DNA of 13,030 nt from NCBI GenBank assembly GCA_003022005.1, contig PXRQ01000083.1:45224-58253 (forward strand), written 5' to 3'. Under the pieces are notes generated by a model. The model was given only the letters and a program-made list of their open reading frames with translations. It did not search any database and had not been told where the DNA came from. Positions 1 to 6,749 of this stretch are shown piece by piece. The translations under genes and the position numbers were made by a program. The stretch comes from Halobacteriales archaeon QS_5_70_15 (lineage in GTDB: Archaea; Halobacteriota; Halobacteria; Halobacteriales; Haloarculaceae). The first letter of the stretch is position 1, and every line of letters starts with the position of its first letter.

Positions 1-971
1 ATCGCGGCCTCGCTCGCGAACAGCTTCGCCATGCTCGCCGCCTGCATCGGCGGCCGACCCGAGTCGAGGTCCCGCGCCGCGTCGTAGGTGAGGAGCCGCC
101 CCGCCTGCGTCTCCGTCCGCATGTCCGCGAGCTTGTGCCGGATGGTCTGGAACTCCGAGATGGGCTGGTCGAACTGCTCGCGGTCCTGCGCGTACGCGAC
201 GGCCTCGTCGAGCGCCGACTGGGCGACGCCGACCGCCTGGGCCGCGATGGCGACCCGGCCGCCCGTCAGGACCTCCAGCGCCGCCGAGAGCCCTCGCCCG
301 ACCTCCGTGAGCCGGTTCTCCTCGGGGATCCGGACCCCGTCGAACGTCAGCGTCGTCGTGTCCGAGGCCCGCAGGCCGAGTTTCCGCTCTCTCTTCCCGA
401 CCTCGATCCCGTCGAGGCCCTTCGGGACGAGGAACTGCGTGATGCTCCCCGGGTCCTCGCGGTCGGTCTTCGCGAAGACGATGCAGACGTCAGCCCGCTC
501 GCCGTTCGTGATCCACTGCTTGGTCCCGTTCAGGACGTACTCGTCGCCCTCCGGTCGGGCCTCCGTCTCCATCCCGGCGGGGTTCGACCCCGCCTGTGGC
601 TCGGAGAGGCAGAACGCCCCCACCGGCCGGCCCGTCGCCATCGCGGGGAGCCACTCCTCGCGCTGTGTCTCGCTCCCGAACGTCGCGATACAGGACGTGA
701 CCAGCGACTGGACCGACGCCGCGGTCGCCACCGCCAGCATGCCGTAGGCCAGCTCCTCGTTGACGATCGCGTAGGTGAGCCCGTCGGCGTCGTAGCCGCC
801 GTACTCCTCGGGCACGGTGAGGCTCAGGAGGTCCATCCCGCCGAGTTCGTCCCAGACGTCCTCCGGGAACGACTCCTCCCGGTCGGCCTCGCGCGCGAGC
901 GGCCGGATCTCCTCCAGCGCGAACGACCGGACCGTCCCGCGGACGGCCTCCTGCTCCGGCGTCAGCTCCAT
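1..971 (-). CDS. Acyl-CoA dehydrogenase, C-terminus beyond left edge
   Basis: FAD-dependent alpha,beta-dehydrogenation of an acyl-CoA, passing electrons to electron-transfer flavoprotein. The minus frame is open from an ATG at 971 to the window edge (323 codons). Visible are the N-terminal helical domain (MELTPEQEAVRGTVRSFA), LTVPEEYGG at about 51-59, the flavin/substrate motif CLSEPQAGSN at 121-130, NGTKQWITNG at 148-157, and the start of the C-terminal helical domain with YAQDREQFDQPISEFQ. The usual length is about 375-385 residues, so some 55 are missing. These include the GG-x-GY segment and the region where many family members carry the catalytic Glu (YEGT), so activity and chain-length class cannot be judged. 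An A/T-rich box at 996-1000 lies 25-29 nt before the ATG and supports this start and a separate leaderless transcript. Intact over the visible part, unlike its relatives at 6435 and 12700. Confidence 0.93.
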   Translation of the reverse strand, partial: MELTPEQEAVRGTVRSFALEEIRPLAREADREESFPEDVWDELGGMDLLSLTVPEEYGGYDADGLTYAIVNEELAYGMLAVATAASVQSLVTSCIATFGSETQREEWLPAMATGRPVGAFCLSEPQAGSNPAGMETEARPEGDEYVLNGTKQWITNGERADVCIVFAKTDREDPGSITQFLVPKGLDGIEVGKRERKLGLRASDTTTLTFDGVRIPEENRLTEVGRGLSAALEVLTGGRVAIAAQAVGVAQSALDEAVAYAQDREQFDQPISEFQTIRHKLADMRTETQAGRLLTYDAARDLDSGRPPMQAASMAKLFASEAA

Positions 972-993
972 GCCCGCACCACGGTCCCGGGTC

Positions 994-1002
994 GCAAAAA
1001 GG
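994..1002 (-). promoter_or_regulatory. Candidate TATA box of the left acyl-CoA dehydrogenase gene
   Basis: On the minus strand a T5 run (CCTTTTTGC) lies 25-29 nt before the ATG at 971, the spacing expected for a leaderless haloarchaeal transcript. It stands out in very GC-rich surroundings. The same T-run could instead, or also, help terminate the MFS transcript, which ends at 1134. Confidence 0.45.
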
Positions 1003-1133
1003 GTCCGGGCATCCCCGGGTTCGCCCGCGGACGTCCCCGTTCCGTGCCGACGCGGCGAGCGCTCCGTCCAAGAGGAGCCGGACCGGCGGGGCGACCGCGA
1101 CGGTTTCGCCGGGGTCCGGAGGGGCGCGAGAGG

Positions 1134-2300
1134 TCACCGGGAGCCGAGGAGGACGACGATCACGAGCCCCACCGCGAGCACCGAGAGGCCCCCGAGGAAC
1201 CGCCACCCGGCCCCGTAGCCGATCGACTCGGTCAGATACCCGAAGGCGGGCGGGCCGAACAGCCCGCCGAACGTGGCCGCGAACTGCCCGCCCGCGGACG
1301 CGCTCCCGATGTCGTCCTCGCTGACGACGATCGAGATGAACGAGTAGTAGAGGCCGACCGACCCGAGCGCGAAGAGGCCGAGCAGCGCGAAGACGACGCC
1401 CGCCTCGAGCGGCGTGCTCGCCGCCGGAACGAGGAGGAAGAGCACGCCGCCGCCGAGGGCCTGGACCGAGAGGACCGACCCGACTCTCGTGCGCGGTTCG
1501 CCGGGGAGGACGTCCCCGAGCCACCCGGCGAGGACCCTGCCGGCGCTGCTGAACGCCTGCAGTACCGCGAGGACGAGCCCCCCGACCGCGACCGCGGCAC
1601 CGATGGACTCCTCGACGTAGAGCACGGTGTAGCCGGTCGTGGTGTAGAACACCGCCCCGAGACAGGTCCCGGCGGCCACGAGGAGGAGATACGACCGGTT
1701 CCCGAGCAGTCCGCGGAAGTCCGGATACGCCGCCTCGGACGCTCCGGCCCCCGCGTACGCGACGTAGAAGAGCGAGGCGACGGCGAGACCGACGGCCGCC
1801 GCGACTAGGAACCCCGCTTGCCAGAAGAGGACCCCGACCAGCCCCGTGACGAGGACGGAGCTGATCGCGCTCCCGAGCGGCGGCCCGACCTGCTTGAGGC
1901 CGATCGCCCGGTGCTGCCGCGACGGGTCGACGTTGTCGAAGATCGCCTTGTTCGTGCCGGGGGTCGCGACCCCGTAGAACGACCCCAGCAGGAACGCGGC
2001 GACGAGCACCAGCTCGAACGTCGGCGCGGCGGCGATGAGCGCGACGCCGACGGCGAGCCCGAGGAGCCCGACGCTCAGGGTCCGCCGTTCCCCGAACCGG
2101 TCGGTCGCGACGCCGAGCGGCAGGAGGAAGGCCGCGTACCCGAGGGTCAGCGTCGTGACGACGAAGCCGACCGAGACGGGCGAGAGCCCGAACGCGTCCC
2201 GAAGGAGGGTCGTCCCCGCGAAGACGGCGTAGTAGCAGACGCTCGCCGCGACGTGCCAGGTCGTTATCAGCGACACGAGTCGCCAGTAGCGGGTCCTCAT
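1134..2300 (-). CDS. MFS transporter
   Basis: Twelve-helix major facilitator superfamily permease of 388 residues in the cytoplasmic membrane, probably proton-coupled import or efflux of a small molecule. The substrate cannot be read from the sequence. The loop 2-3 signature is clear (GVATDRFGERR at about 63-73), followed by alternating hydrophobic segments and a second half beginning near YPDFRGLLGNRSYLLLVAAG. The ATG at 2300 was chosen because it begins directly before helix 1 (MRTRYWRLVSLITTWHVA). The upstream extension of the frame is low-complexity, Arg/Thr-rich and crosses the tandem repeats at 2310-2366. No TATA-like box sits at the usual distance, so the gene may be read from the operon upstream (137-nt gap after the SnoaL-like gene) or be controlled through those repeats. 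Family certain, substrate unknown. Confidence 0.92.
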   Translation of the reverse strand: MRTRYWRLVSLITTWHVAASVCYYAVFAGTTLLRDAFGLSPVSVGFVVTTLTLGYAAFLLPLGVATDRFGERRTLSVGLLGLAVGVALIAAAPTFELVLVAAFLLGSFYGVATPGTNKAIFDNVDPSRQHRAIGLKQVGPPLGSAISSVLVTGLVGVLFWQAGFLVAAAVGLAVASLFYVAYAGAGASEAAYPDFRGLLGNRSYLLLVAAGTCLGAVFYTTTGYTVLYVEESIGAAVAVGGLVLAVLQAFSSAGRVLAGWLGDVLPGEPRTRVGSVLSVQALGGGVLFLLVPAASTPLEAGVVFALLGLFALGSVGLYYSFISIVVSEDDIGSASAGGQFAATFGGLFGPPAFGYLTESIGYGAGWRFLGGLSVLAVGLVIVVLLGSR

Positions 2301-2309
2301 CGGCGTGCC

Positions 2310-2366
2310 GTGGGTTCGAGTCCGACGTGTGGGTTCGAGTCCGACGTGTGGGTTCGGATCCGCGGT
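2310..2366 (+). repeat. Tandem 19-nt repeats resembling a tRNA T-arm
   Basis: Two perfect copies of GTGGGTTCGAGTCCGACGT (2310-2328 and 2329-2347) are followed by a degenerate third (GTGGGTTCGGATCCGCGGT, 2348-2366). Each perfect unit contains GGTTCGAGTCC, the T-loop sequence of many tRNAs, with flanks that can form a five-pair stem with one mismatch. No D-arm, anticodon arm or acceptor stem is present, because MFS coding sequence adjoins. The units end 9 nt before the MFS start codon, in its 5' region. Confidence 0.85.
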
Positions 2367-2437
2367 GCTGTCGTCCGTTCGTGGCCGGCGGCGGGCCCGT
2401 CGATCGCCGCGGCGGACGGCGTTCGGACTGCCGAGTG

Positions 2438-2905
2438 CTACCGATCGGCGACGACGTCCGCCCAGCCCTCCTCGTAGTCGGCGAAGTAGTTGAAGTCGGC
2501 GACGATCGAGGCGAAGAGCCACTCGCCGTCCTCGCGGACGTACTCGTCGTCGTAGGTTCCCTGTATCCAGCCCGCCGAGCCGTCCTCGAACGTGCAGGGC
2601 ACCTCGAAGTACCACTGCCCCGTGGCGGTTCCGGCCTCGACGTCGACGTCGATGATCGGGTTGTGGAGCATGTGCGAGAGGAACGGGTGGTTGGCGCCGA
2701 CGACGTGCTCGGCGAAGCCACGGATCTCCTCCCAGCCGTCGAACTCCCCCACGGGCCCGAAGTCGAGGTGGGCGTCCTCGGTGAAGAGGGCGGCGTAACC
2801 GTCCCAGTCCCGACGGTCGGTCCGGTAGCAGTACGTCGCCCGCAGCTCCCTGATCTCCTCGCGGTACTCCAGCCGGGTGAGCCGCTCCTCGAGACTCCCG
2901 CTCAT
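2438..2905 (-). CDS. SnoaL/NTF2-like family protein in the E1 operon
   Basis: A 155-residue single-domain protein of the SnoaL-like (NTF2 fold) superfamily, whose members are small cone-shaped barrels acting as isomerases, dehydratases, hydrolases or binding proteins. It begins with the typical N-terminal helix pattern (LEYREEIRELRATYCYRTDR), then DWDGYAALFTEDAHLDFGP, an HxxxHNP-like stretch (SHMLHNPIIDVD at about 76-87), and the strands GTATGQWYFEV and GWIQGTYDDEYVREDGEWLF. The ATG at 2905 lies 2 nt after the E1-beta stop codon, so the two are surely cotranscribed and probably translationally coupled. This suggests a role tied to the E1 substrate or product, but the fold does not reveal which reaction. 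Family assignment is good; function is open. Confidence 0.85.
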   Translation of the reverse strand: MSGSLEERLTRLEYREEIRELRATYCYRTDRRDWDGYAALFTEDAHLDFGPVGEFDGWEEIRGFAEHVVGANHPFLSHMLHNPIIDVDVEAGTATGQWYFEVPCTFEDGSAGWIQGTYDDEYVREDGEWLFASIVADFNYFADYEEGWADVVADR

Positions 2906-2907
2906 AC

Positions 2908-3897
2908 TCACAGTCTCGGGAGGTCCCTGATGGCGTCTTCGATGTCTCCCGGCCCGGGGACGACCGCGTCGGCCAGCGGCGGCGAGAACGGGATCGGCGT
3001 GTCGTCCACGCCGACGACCGCGACCGGCGCCTCGAGGTGGTAGAATGCCGCCTCCTCGATCCGCCGCGCGAGGTACGACCCCGGGCCGCCCTGTATCACC
3101 GACTCGTCGGCGACGACGACCCGCCCGGTCCGCTTCGCGCTCTCGACCAGCGTGTCGACGTCCAGGGGCTTCATCGTGCGCGGGCTCACCACCTCGACGC
3201 TGATCTCGCCCGCGAGCGATCCCGCGACGTCGAGCGCGTGGTGGAGCATCAGCTGCGTGGCGACGACGGTGACGTCCTCGCCGTCCCGTTCGACGGCCGC
3301 CTCGCCCAGCGGCAGCGTGTACGCCCCCTCCGGGATCTCGGCCTCGCGGTTGTAGAGCTCCATGTGCTCGAAGAAGAGGACGGGGTCGTCCGACCGGATG
3401 GCGCTCTTGAGCAGCCCCTTCGTGTCGTGGACGGTGCTCCCGAGCACGACCCGGACGCCGGGCATCCCTACGAACAGCCCGTGGAGGCTCTTGGAGTGCT
3501 GTGCGGCGGCGTTGAACCCCGCGCCCCCGTTCACCGTCCGGACGGTCATCGGGACGGTCGCGTCCCCGCCGAACATGTACCGGAAGAGGCCGGCCTGGTT
3601 CATCACCTGCTCGGCGGCCAGCGCCATGAAGTCGGCGTACATGATCTCTGCGACGGGACGGCTCCCGGTGAGCGCCGCGCCCGCCGAGGAGCCGACGATG
3701 GCCTGCTCGCTGATGGGGGTGTCGAACACCCGTTCCTCGCCGAACTCCTCGTGGAGCCCCCGGGTTATCCCGAAGCTCCCCCCCGCGTCCGCGATGTCCT
3801 CGCCGATCAGGTAGACCGACTCGTCGCGCTGTAGCTCCTCGCGGAGCGCGTCGTTGATCGCGTCGCGCATGGACGTCTCCGACTCGCTCCCGCTCAT
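2908..3897 (-). CDS. 2-oxoacid dehydrogenase E1 component, beta subunit
   Basis: Beta subunit (329 residues, normal length) of the thiamine-diphosphate E1 heterotetramer that decarboxylates a 2-oxo acid or acetoin and passes the acyl group to a lipoyl E2. The cofactor domain is plain: VYLIGEDIADAGGSFGITRG (28-47), the thiamine-contacting Glu in TPISEQAIVG (Glu64), YADF (87-90) and AAQHSKSLHG (131-140). The C-terminal transketolase domain follows, with SPRTMKPLDVDTL and the family ending DTPIPFSPPLADAVVPG. Its ATG overlaps the E1-alpha stop by 4 nt (ATGA), and a GGAGGAG about 8 nt upstream, inside E1-alpha, is a good ribosome-binding site. Pyruvate, acetoin and branched-chain versions share these motifs. 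The general look is closest to acetoin/pyruvate-type enzymes, which is an inference. Confidence 0.94.
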   Translation of the reverse strand: MSGSESETSMRDAINDALREELQRDESVYLIGEDIADAGGSFGITRGLHEEFGEERVFDTPISEQAIVGSSAGAALTGSRPVAEIMYADFMALAAEQVMNQAGLFRYMFGGDATVPMTVRTVNGGAGFNAAAQHSKSLHGLFVGMPGVRVVLGSTVHDTKGLLKSAIRSDDPVLFFEHMELYNREAEIPEGAYTLPLGEAAVERDGEDVTVVATQLMLHHALDVAGSLAGEISVEVVSPRTMKPLDVDTLVESAKRTGRVVVADESVIQGGPGSYLARRIEEAAFYHLEAPVAVVGVDDTPIPFSPPLADAVVPGPGDIEDAIRDLPRL

Positions 3898-4880
3898 CGC
3901 CCCAGCTCCTCCGCGTAGACGCCCTCGAACGCCGTCTCGGGGTCAGGGAGGTCGCTCTCCCGGGCGAAGGCGACGGCCCCGTCGACCCGCTCGGCGGCCG
4001 CATCGCGCATCGCCTCGACCTCGGACTCGGGGAGGTCGCCGGCCTCGACGAGTTCGGCGGCGAGCGTCTCTATCGGGTCCCGCTCCTGCCACCGCTCGAC
4101 CTCCTCGTCGGTGCGGTACCGCGTCGGGTCGCCCTCGTAGTGGCCGCGGTAGCGGTAGGTCTCACAGACGAGCAACGACGGGCCCTCGCCCGCGCGTGCC
4201 CGGCCGACCGCCCGCTCGGTCGCGTGGGTCACCTCGCGGACGTCCATGCCGTCGACCTCCTCGGTCGGCATCCCGTAGACGTCCCCGCGGGCGAGGAACC
4301 CCCCGACGTGGTGTTGCTCCTCCGCGGGAGTCATCTCGCCGTAGCCGTTGTTCTCGCAGACGAACACCACCGGGAGGTCCCGCACCCCGGCGAGGTTCAT
4401 CGCCTCGTGGACCTGGCCCTCGGCCATCGCCCCCTCGCCGAAGAAGGAGAGACAGACCCGGTCCTCGCCCCGGCGCCGGATGGTCTGTCCCGCACCCGCG
4501 GCCAGGGGCGGTCCCGCGCCGACGATGCCGTTCGCCCCGAGCATCCCCCGGTCGACGTCCGCGATGTGCATGCTCCCGCTCTTCCCGCCGCAGTAGCCCG
4601 TCTCCTTCCCGAACAGTTCGGCCATCATCCGGTCCGGATCGAGTCCCTTCGCTATGGCGTGGCCGTGTCCCCGGTGCGTGCTCGTGATGTAGTCGTCCTC
4701 ACGGATGGCCGAGCACGCCCCGACACCGACCGCCTCCTGGCCGATGTAGAGGTGGACGAACCCCGGGAGCTCGTTGTTCTCGAAGAGCTCGCTCACCCGC
4801 GTCTCGAACTCGCGTATCAGTATCATCTCCCGCAGCTGTTCGACCACCCGCTCGCCGTCCTGCGATGGGCCGTCCGGCAT
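3894..4880 (-). CDS. 2-oxoacid (acetoin/pyruvate-type) dehydrogenase E1 component, alpha subunit
   Basis: Alpha subunit (328 residues) of the E1 enzyme, partner of the next gene. Seen in order: GFVHLYIGQEAVGVGA (40-55), the STHRGHGHAIAKG loop (67-79), GGKSGSMH (98-105), the Mg/thiamine-diphosphate motif at 148-178 (FFGEGAMAEG to CENN), and YRYRGHYEGDPTRYR (242-256), which resembles acetoin dehydrogenase alpha subunits more than classical pyruvate dehydrogenases. The metal motif reads GEGA where GDGA is canonical, a conservative Asp-to-Glu change at about residue 149. The gene starts at the ATG at 4880, with a strong TATA-like box 24-33 nt upstream, so it heads a leaderless operon with E1-beta and the SnoaL-like gene. 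No E2 (lipoyl acyltransferase) or E3 (dihydrolipoamide dehydrogenase) gene lies in the window, so these must come from elsewhere. Confidence 0.93.
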   Translation of the reverse strand: MPDGPSQDGERVVEQLREMILIREFETRVSELFENNELPGFVHLYIGQEAVGVGACSAIREDDYITSTHRGHGHAIAKGLDPDRMMAELFGKETGYCGGKSGSMHIADVDRGMLGANGIVGAGPPLAAGAGQTIRRRGEDRVCLSFFGEGAMAEGQVHEAMNLAGVRDLPVVFVCENNGYGEMTPAEEQHHVGGFLARGDVYGMPTEEVDGMDVREVTHATERAVGRARAGEGPSLLVCETYRYRGHYEGDPTRYRTDEEVERWQERDPIETLAAELVEAGDLPESEVEAMRDAAAERVDGAVAFARESDLPDPETAFEGVYAEELGR

Positions 4881-4903
4881 GATACACTACCCCCGGGTGA
4901 CGG

Positions 4904-4913
4904 ACTAAAAAGT
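4904..4913 (-). promoter_or_regulatory. Promoter (TATA box) of the E1-alpha/E1-beta/SnoaL operon
   Basis: ACTTTTTAGT on the minus strand is centred about 28 nt before the E1-alpha ATG at 4880, with a CGAAGC purine-rich element just upstream in the position of an archaeal BRE. The spacing fits a leaderless mRNA. It is the clearest promoter in the window. Confidence 0.65.
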
Positions 4914-5041
4914 ATGCTTCGACGCGGCGGTCGGCGGTTGGGGGCGGCGGCCCCGGTCGATCCCGGCCGCCCGACGGCCGGCGTCGGCTCCCGGGGGGTC
5001 CGGTAGAGCCGGCACACGGCTCGCGACTCCCACCCCGGCCG

Positions 5042-5824
5042 CTACTCCCCGCGGAACTCGGGCTCGCGCTTCTCGACGAACGCCGCCATCCCCTCGGCCT
5101 TGTCCTCGGTGTCGAACGCGAGCGCCGCGTACGCCGCCTCGAGTTCCAGCCCCGTGTCCAGGCCCGCACGGGCCTCGTTGATGCTCCGCTTCGCGAACCA
5201 CTGGGCGTGCGGTGCCCCGGCCGCGAGTTCGTCGGCGAGTTCGTACACGCGGTCGTCGAACTCCTCGTCGGCGATCACCTCGTTGGCGAGGCCGATCTCC
5301 TCGGCCTCCGTCGCCGGAACGTGCCGGCCCGTGAGCACCAGCTCCTTGGCCTTCAGGTAGCCGACGAGGTGGGTGAGCCGCTGGGTCCCGCCGGCGCCGG
5401 GGATGATGCCGAGGCCGATCTCGGGCTGGCCGAAGCGGGCGCTCTCGGCGGCGAGTATCAGGTCGCACATCATCGCCACCTCGGTCCCGCCCCCGAGCGC
5501 GACGCCGTTGACAGCCGCGATGACCGGCACGCGGGCCCCCTCGATGGCGTCCTCGACGTCGGCCATGACCTCGCGGAACTCCCCGAGCCAGTCGGTGCTC
5601 GACTGCTCGTTGAACGCCTTGATGTCCCCGCCGCCGATGAACGCCCGATCGCCCTCGCCGGTCAGGACGACACACCGCGTCTCGCTCGCGAGACCGGCGA
5701 TTCCCTCGGCCAGTTCCTCCAGCACCTGGGGGTTCACCGCGTTCATCGCCTCGGGCCGGGAGACCGTGACCGTTCCCACGTCCCCGTCGCGCTCGACTGT
5801 GATCGTCTCGTAGTCGTCGCTCAT
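5042..5824 (-). CDS. Enoyl-CoA hydratase (crotonase family)
   Basis: Adds water to 2-enoyl-CoA, the second step of acyl-CoA beta-oxidation, following acyl-CoA dehydrogenase. The 260-residue protein has the full crotonase core: oxyanion-hole segment AFIGGGDIKAF (about 61-71), NGVALGGGTEVAMMCDL with Glu115, and RFGQPEIGLGIIPGAGGTQR with Glu135. The two glutamates are 20 residues apart, as in rat mitochondrial hydratase (Glu144/Glu164), which argues for a true hydratase. The C-terminal trimerisation part ends with EGMAAFVEKREPEF. The ATG at 5824 was preferred over the GTG at 5830, because a TATA-like GGTTATGA is centred about 28 nt before 5824. A 161-nt gap with its own promoter separates it from the E1 operon, so it is likely a single-gene transcript. 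Acyl chain preference is not visible. Confidence 0.93.
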   Translation of the reverse strand: MSDDYETITVERDGDVGTVTVSRPEAMNAVNPQVLEELAEGIAGLASETRCVVLTGEGDRAFIGGGDIKAFNEQSSTDWLGEFREVMADVEDAIEGARVPVIAAVNGVALGGGTEVAMMCDLILAAESARFGQPEIGLGIIPGAGGTQRLTHLVGYLKAKELVLTGRHVPATEAEEIGLANEVIADEEFDDRVYELADELAAGAPHAQWFAKRSINEARAGLDTGLELEAAYAALAFDTEDKAEGMAAFVEKREPEFRGE

Positions 5825-5847
5825 CGACACGGCGTTCGCCGGGTCCC

Positions 5848-5857
5848 CTCATAACCG
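5848..5857 (-). promoter_or_regulatory. Candidate TATA box of the enoyl-CoA hydratase gene
   Basis: CGGTTATGAG on the minus strand lies about 25-32 nt before the ATG at 5824, which decides that start over the GTG 6 nt upstream if the mRNA is leaderless. Confidence 0.45.
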
Positions 5858-5929
5858 TTCCCCGTGGGCCGGTTTCATCAGCCCGCGACGGGACGGTCCC
5901 CCGGATCCGGACCGGTTCGAACCCGTCGG

Positions 5930-6223
5930 TCACTCCGCCTGCGAGGTCCGGGGCGGCCGCCGTCGTGCGCGGTCGTGTTCCCTCCGGTGACCCCGGAGAT
6001 CGAGCGCCGTCTTCGCGAGCACCATCACTGCGAGCGCGCCGACCGGGGCGCCGACCGGGGCGACGGCGAACGCGCCGAGCACGACCGTCAGGTGGAGGAC
6101 GAACACCCGGCGGTACGGTTCGACCATCAGCGTCACCGGTCCGACCCCCTCGTACTCCCGCTCGCCGACGGAGTTGATCCGGTAGGAGACGACGTGATGG
6201 ACGAGGAGGCCGACGCCGGCGAG
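5930..6223 (-). pseudogene. C-terminal remnant of a DUF6498-like membrane protein
   Basis: From about 6223 down to the stop codon at 5930 the minus frame encodes some 97 residues that look like the C-terminal end of haloarchaeal DUF6498 membrane proteins: LVHHVVSYRINSVGEREYEG, VEPYRRVFVLHLTVVLGAFA, then a second hydrophobic stretch (GAPVGALAVMVLAKTALDL) and an Arg-rich tail. The front of the gene, with its other membrane segments, is missing. Instead the frame continues into acyl-CoA dehydrogenase sequence, giving a chimeric open frame that could start at the ATG at 6286 (118 residues, beginning MGLTVPLEHGGEGLGMEG). The family name is from memory of its conserved motifs. The truncation and fusion are read directly. 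Whether the chimera is ever translated is unknown. Confidence 0.7.
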
Positions 6224-6435
6224 CGCGACGACCCCCTCCATCCCGAGCCCCTCGCCGCCGTGCTCGAGTGGCACTGTGAGGCCCATGACCCCCGCCTCGG
6301 TCAGGTCGTCCCAGATCTCGGGGGGAACGCTTCGGCCTCGTCCTTCCCCCGCCAGTACTCCAGCCCGTAGTCCTCGGCGATCTCGCGGGCGAGCCGCTGC
6401 ATCATCTCCTGCTCCTCGGAGAGCCCGAAATCCAT
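6224..6435 (-). pseudogene. 5' fragment of an acyl-CoA dehydrogenase gene, frameshifted
   Basis: A broken copy of the first 71 codons of the acyl-CoA dehydrogenase at 11624-12700. It starts at the ATG at 6435 with MDFGLSEEQEMMQRLAREIA, identical to the full gene, and runs through DYGLEYWRGKDEAEAFP. There a one-base deletion near 6321 (a C present in TTCCCCCGCGAG of the other copy) shifts the frame and gives a stop soon after. In the next frame the homology continues (MGLTVPLEHGGEGLGMEG) until it ends abruptly at about 6224, where DUF6498-like sequence begins. By hand alignment the coding part differs from the full copy at about 13 of 212 positions plus the single gap, so the duplication is fairly recent. 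It lacks the FAD and catalytic regions and cannot be an enzyme. Confidence 0.88.
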
Positions 6436-6460
6436 CGGTCCATCCTTCCGGGGCCGGGAG

Positions 6461-6476
6461 TTAGTCTCTTTCGTCG
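6461..6476 (-). promoter_or_regulatory. Duplicated promoter-like element before the dehydrogenase fragment
   Basis: CGACGAAAGAGACTAA on the minus strand, identical to 12726-12741 and at the identical distance (26 nt from the end of the element to the start codon). CGAAA suits an archaeal BRE, and GACTAA a weak TATA box centred about 28 nt before the ATG. It could drive an orphan transcript over the remnant. Confidence 0.35.
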
Positions 6477-6749
6477 GTCGGGCCCGCCGGACCGGGGTTC
6501 GTTACCCGGCCCCCGCAGGCGGCGACGGCGTCGGCGTCGCTTGGCTCCCGGAGGCCCGCGCGTGGGCCGCCAGCGGGGCCGGCGAGATAGACTCGGGTCT
6601 CCGGCCCGGTTGGCGCCGGTGCCGGGAGGGTAACGTCGACGGTATACCCATCTTGTATTAACATGGCTGATTCTGCAAGCGCACCGAAGATGCGGCACCC
6701 GCCCGTGGTTCGGGCGAGTGGTAGGAAGCAGAACCGCACCCACGTCCGA
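6477..6749. other. Intergenic region between the dehydrogenase fragment and otsA
   Basis: No supported gene. A minus-strand frame of 67 codons begins at the ATG at 6664 (MLIQDGYTVDVTLPAPAP) and ends inside the duplicated segment with DERD. Its codon use is less GC3-rich than the neighbours, its tail comes from the repeat, and no family is recognisable. On the plus strand TTGTATTAAC at 6652-6661 is the only A/T-rich box and may be the otsA TATA element, implying a leader of roughly 65-75 nt to the ATG at 6750. The plus frame is also open from an ATG at 6663, but residues encoded before 6750 do not resemble a glycosyltransferase. Confidence 0.5.

Larger units (their letters stand above)
6224..6476 (-). 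repeat. Direct repeat, left copy (dehydrogenase start plus promoter)
   Basis: 253 bp matching 12488-12741 in the same orientation, with about 22 mismatches and one single-base gap by hand count (about 91% identity). It covers the promoter-like CGAAAGAGACTAA (stop codon of the preceding frame included), the ATG and about 71 codons. Identity falls to background at both ends within a few bases. The two copies bracket about 6 kb containing otsAB. Confidence 0.88.

Noticed and set aside
135..1808. Very long plus-strand open frame antisense to the acyl-CoA dehydrogenase and MFS genes
   Set aside because: It gives low-complexity Arg/Pro/Glu-rich protein. High GC content makes stop codons rare opposite real genes, and the opposite strand has clear families.
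5910..5925. GGTTCGAACC, a second tRNA T-loop-like string
   Set aside because: Only a 10-nt palindrome; no acceptor, D- or anticodon arm can be found around it, so it is not a tRNA gene.
6461..6664. 67-codon minus-strand frame upstream of the dehydrogenase fragment
   Set aside because: Unlike its neighbours in codon use, its last codons come from the duplicated segment, and it overlaps the likely otsA promoter. Kept only as a note on the intergenic region.
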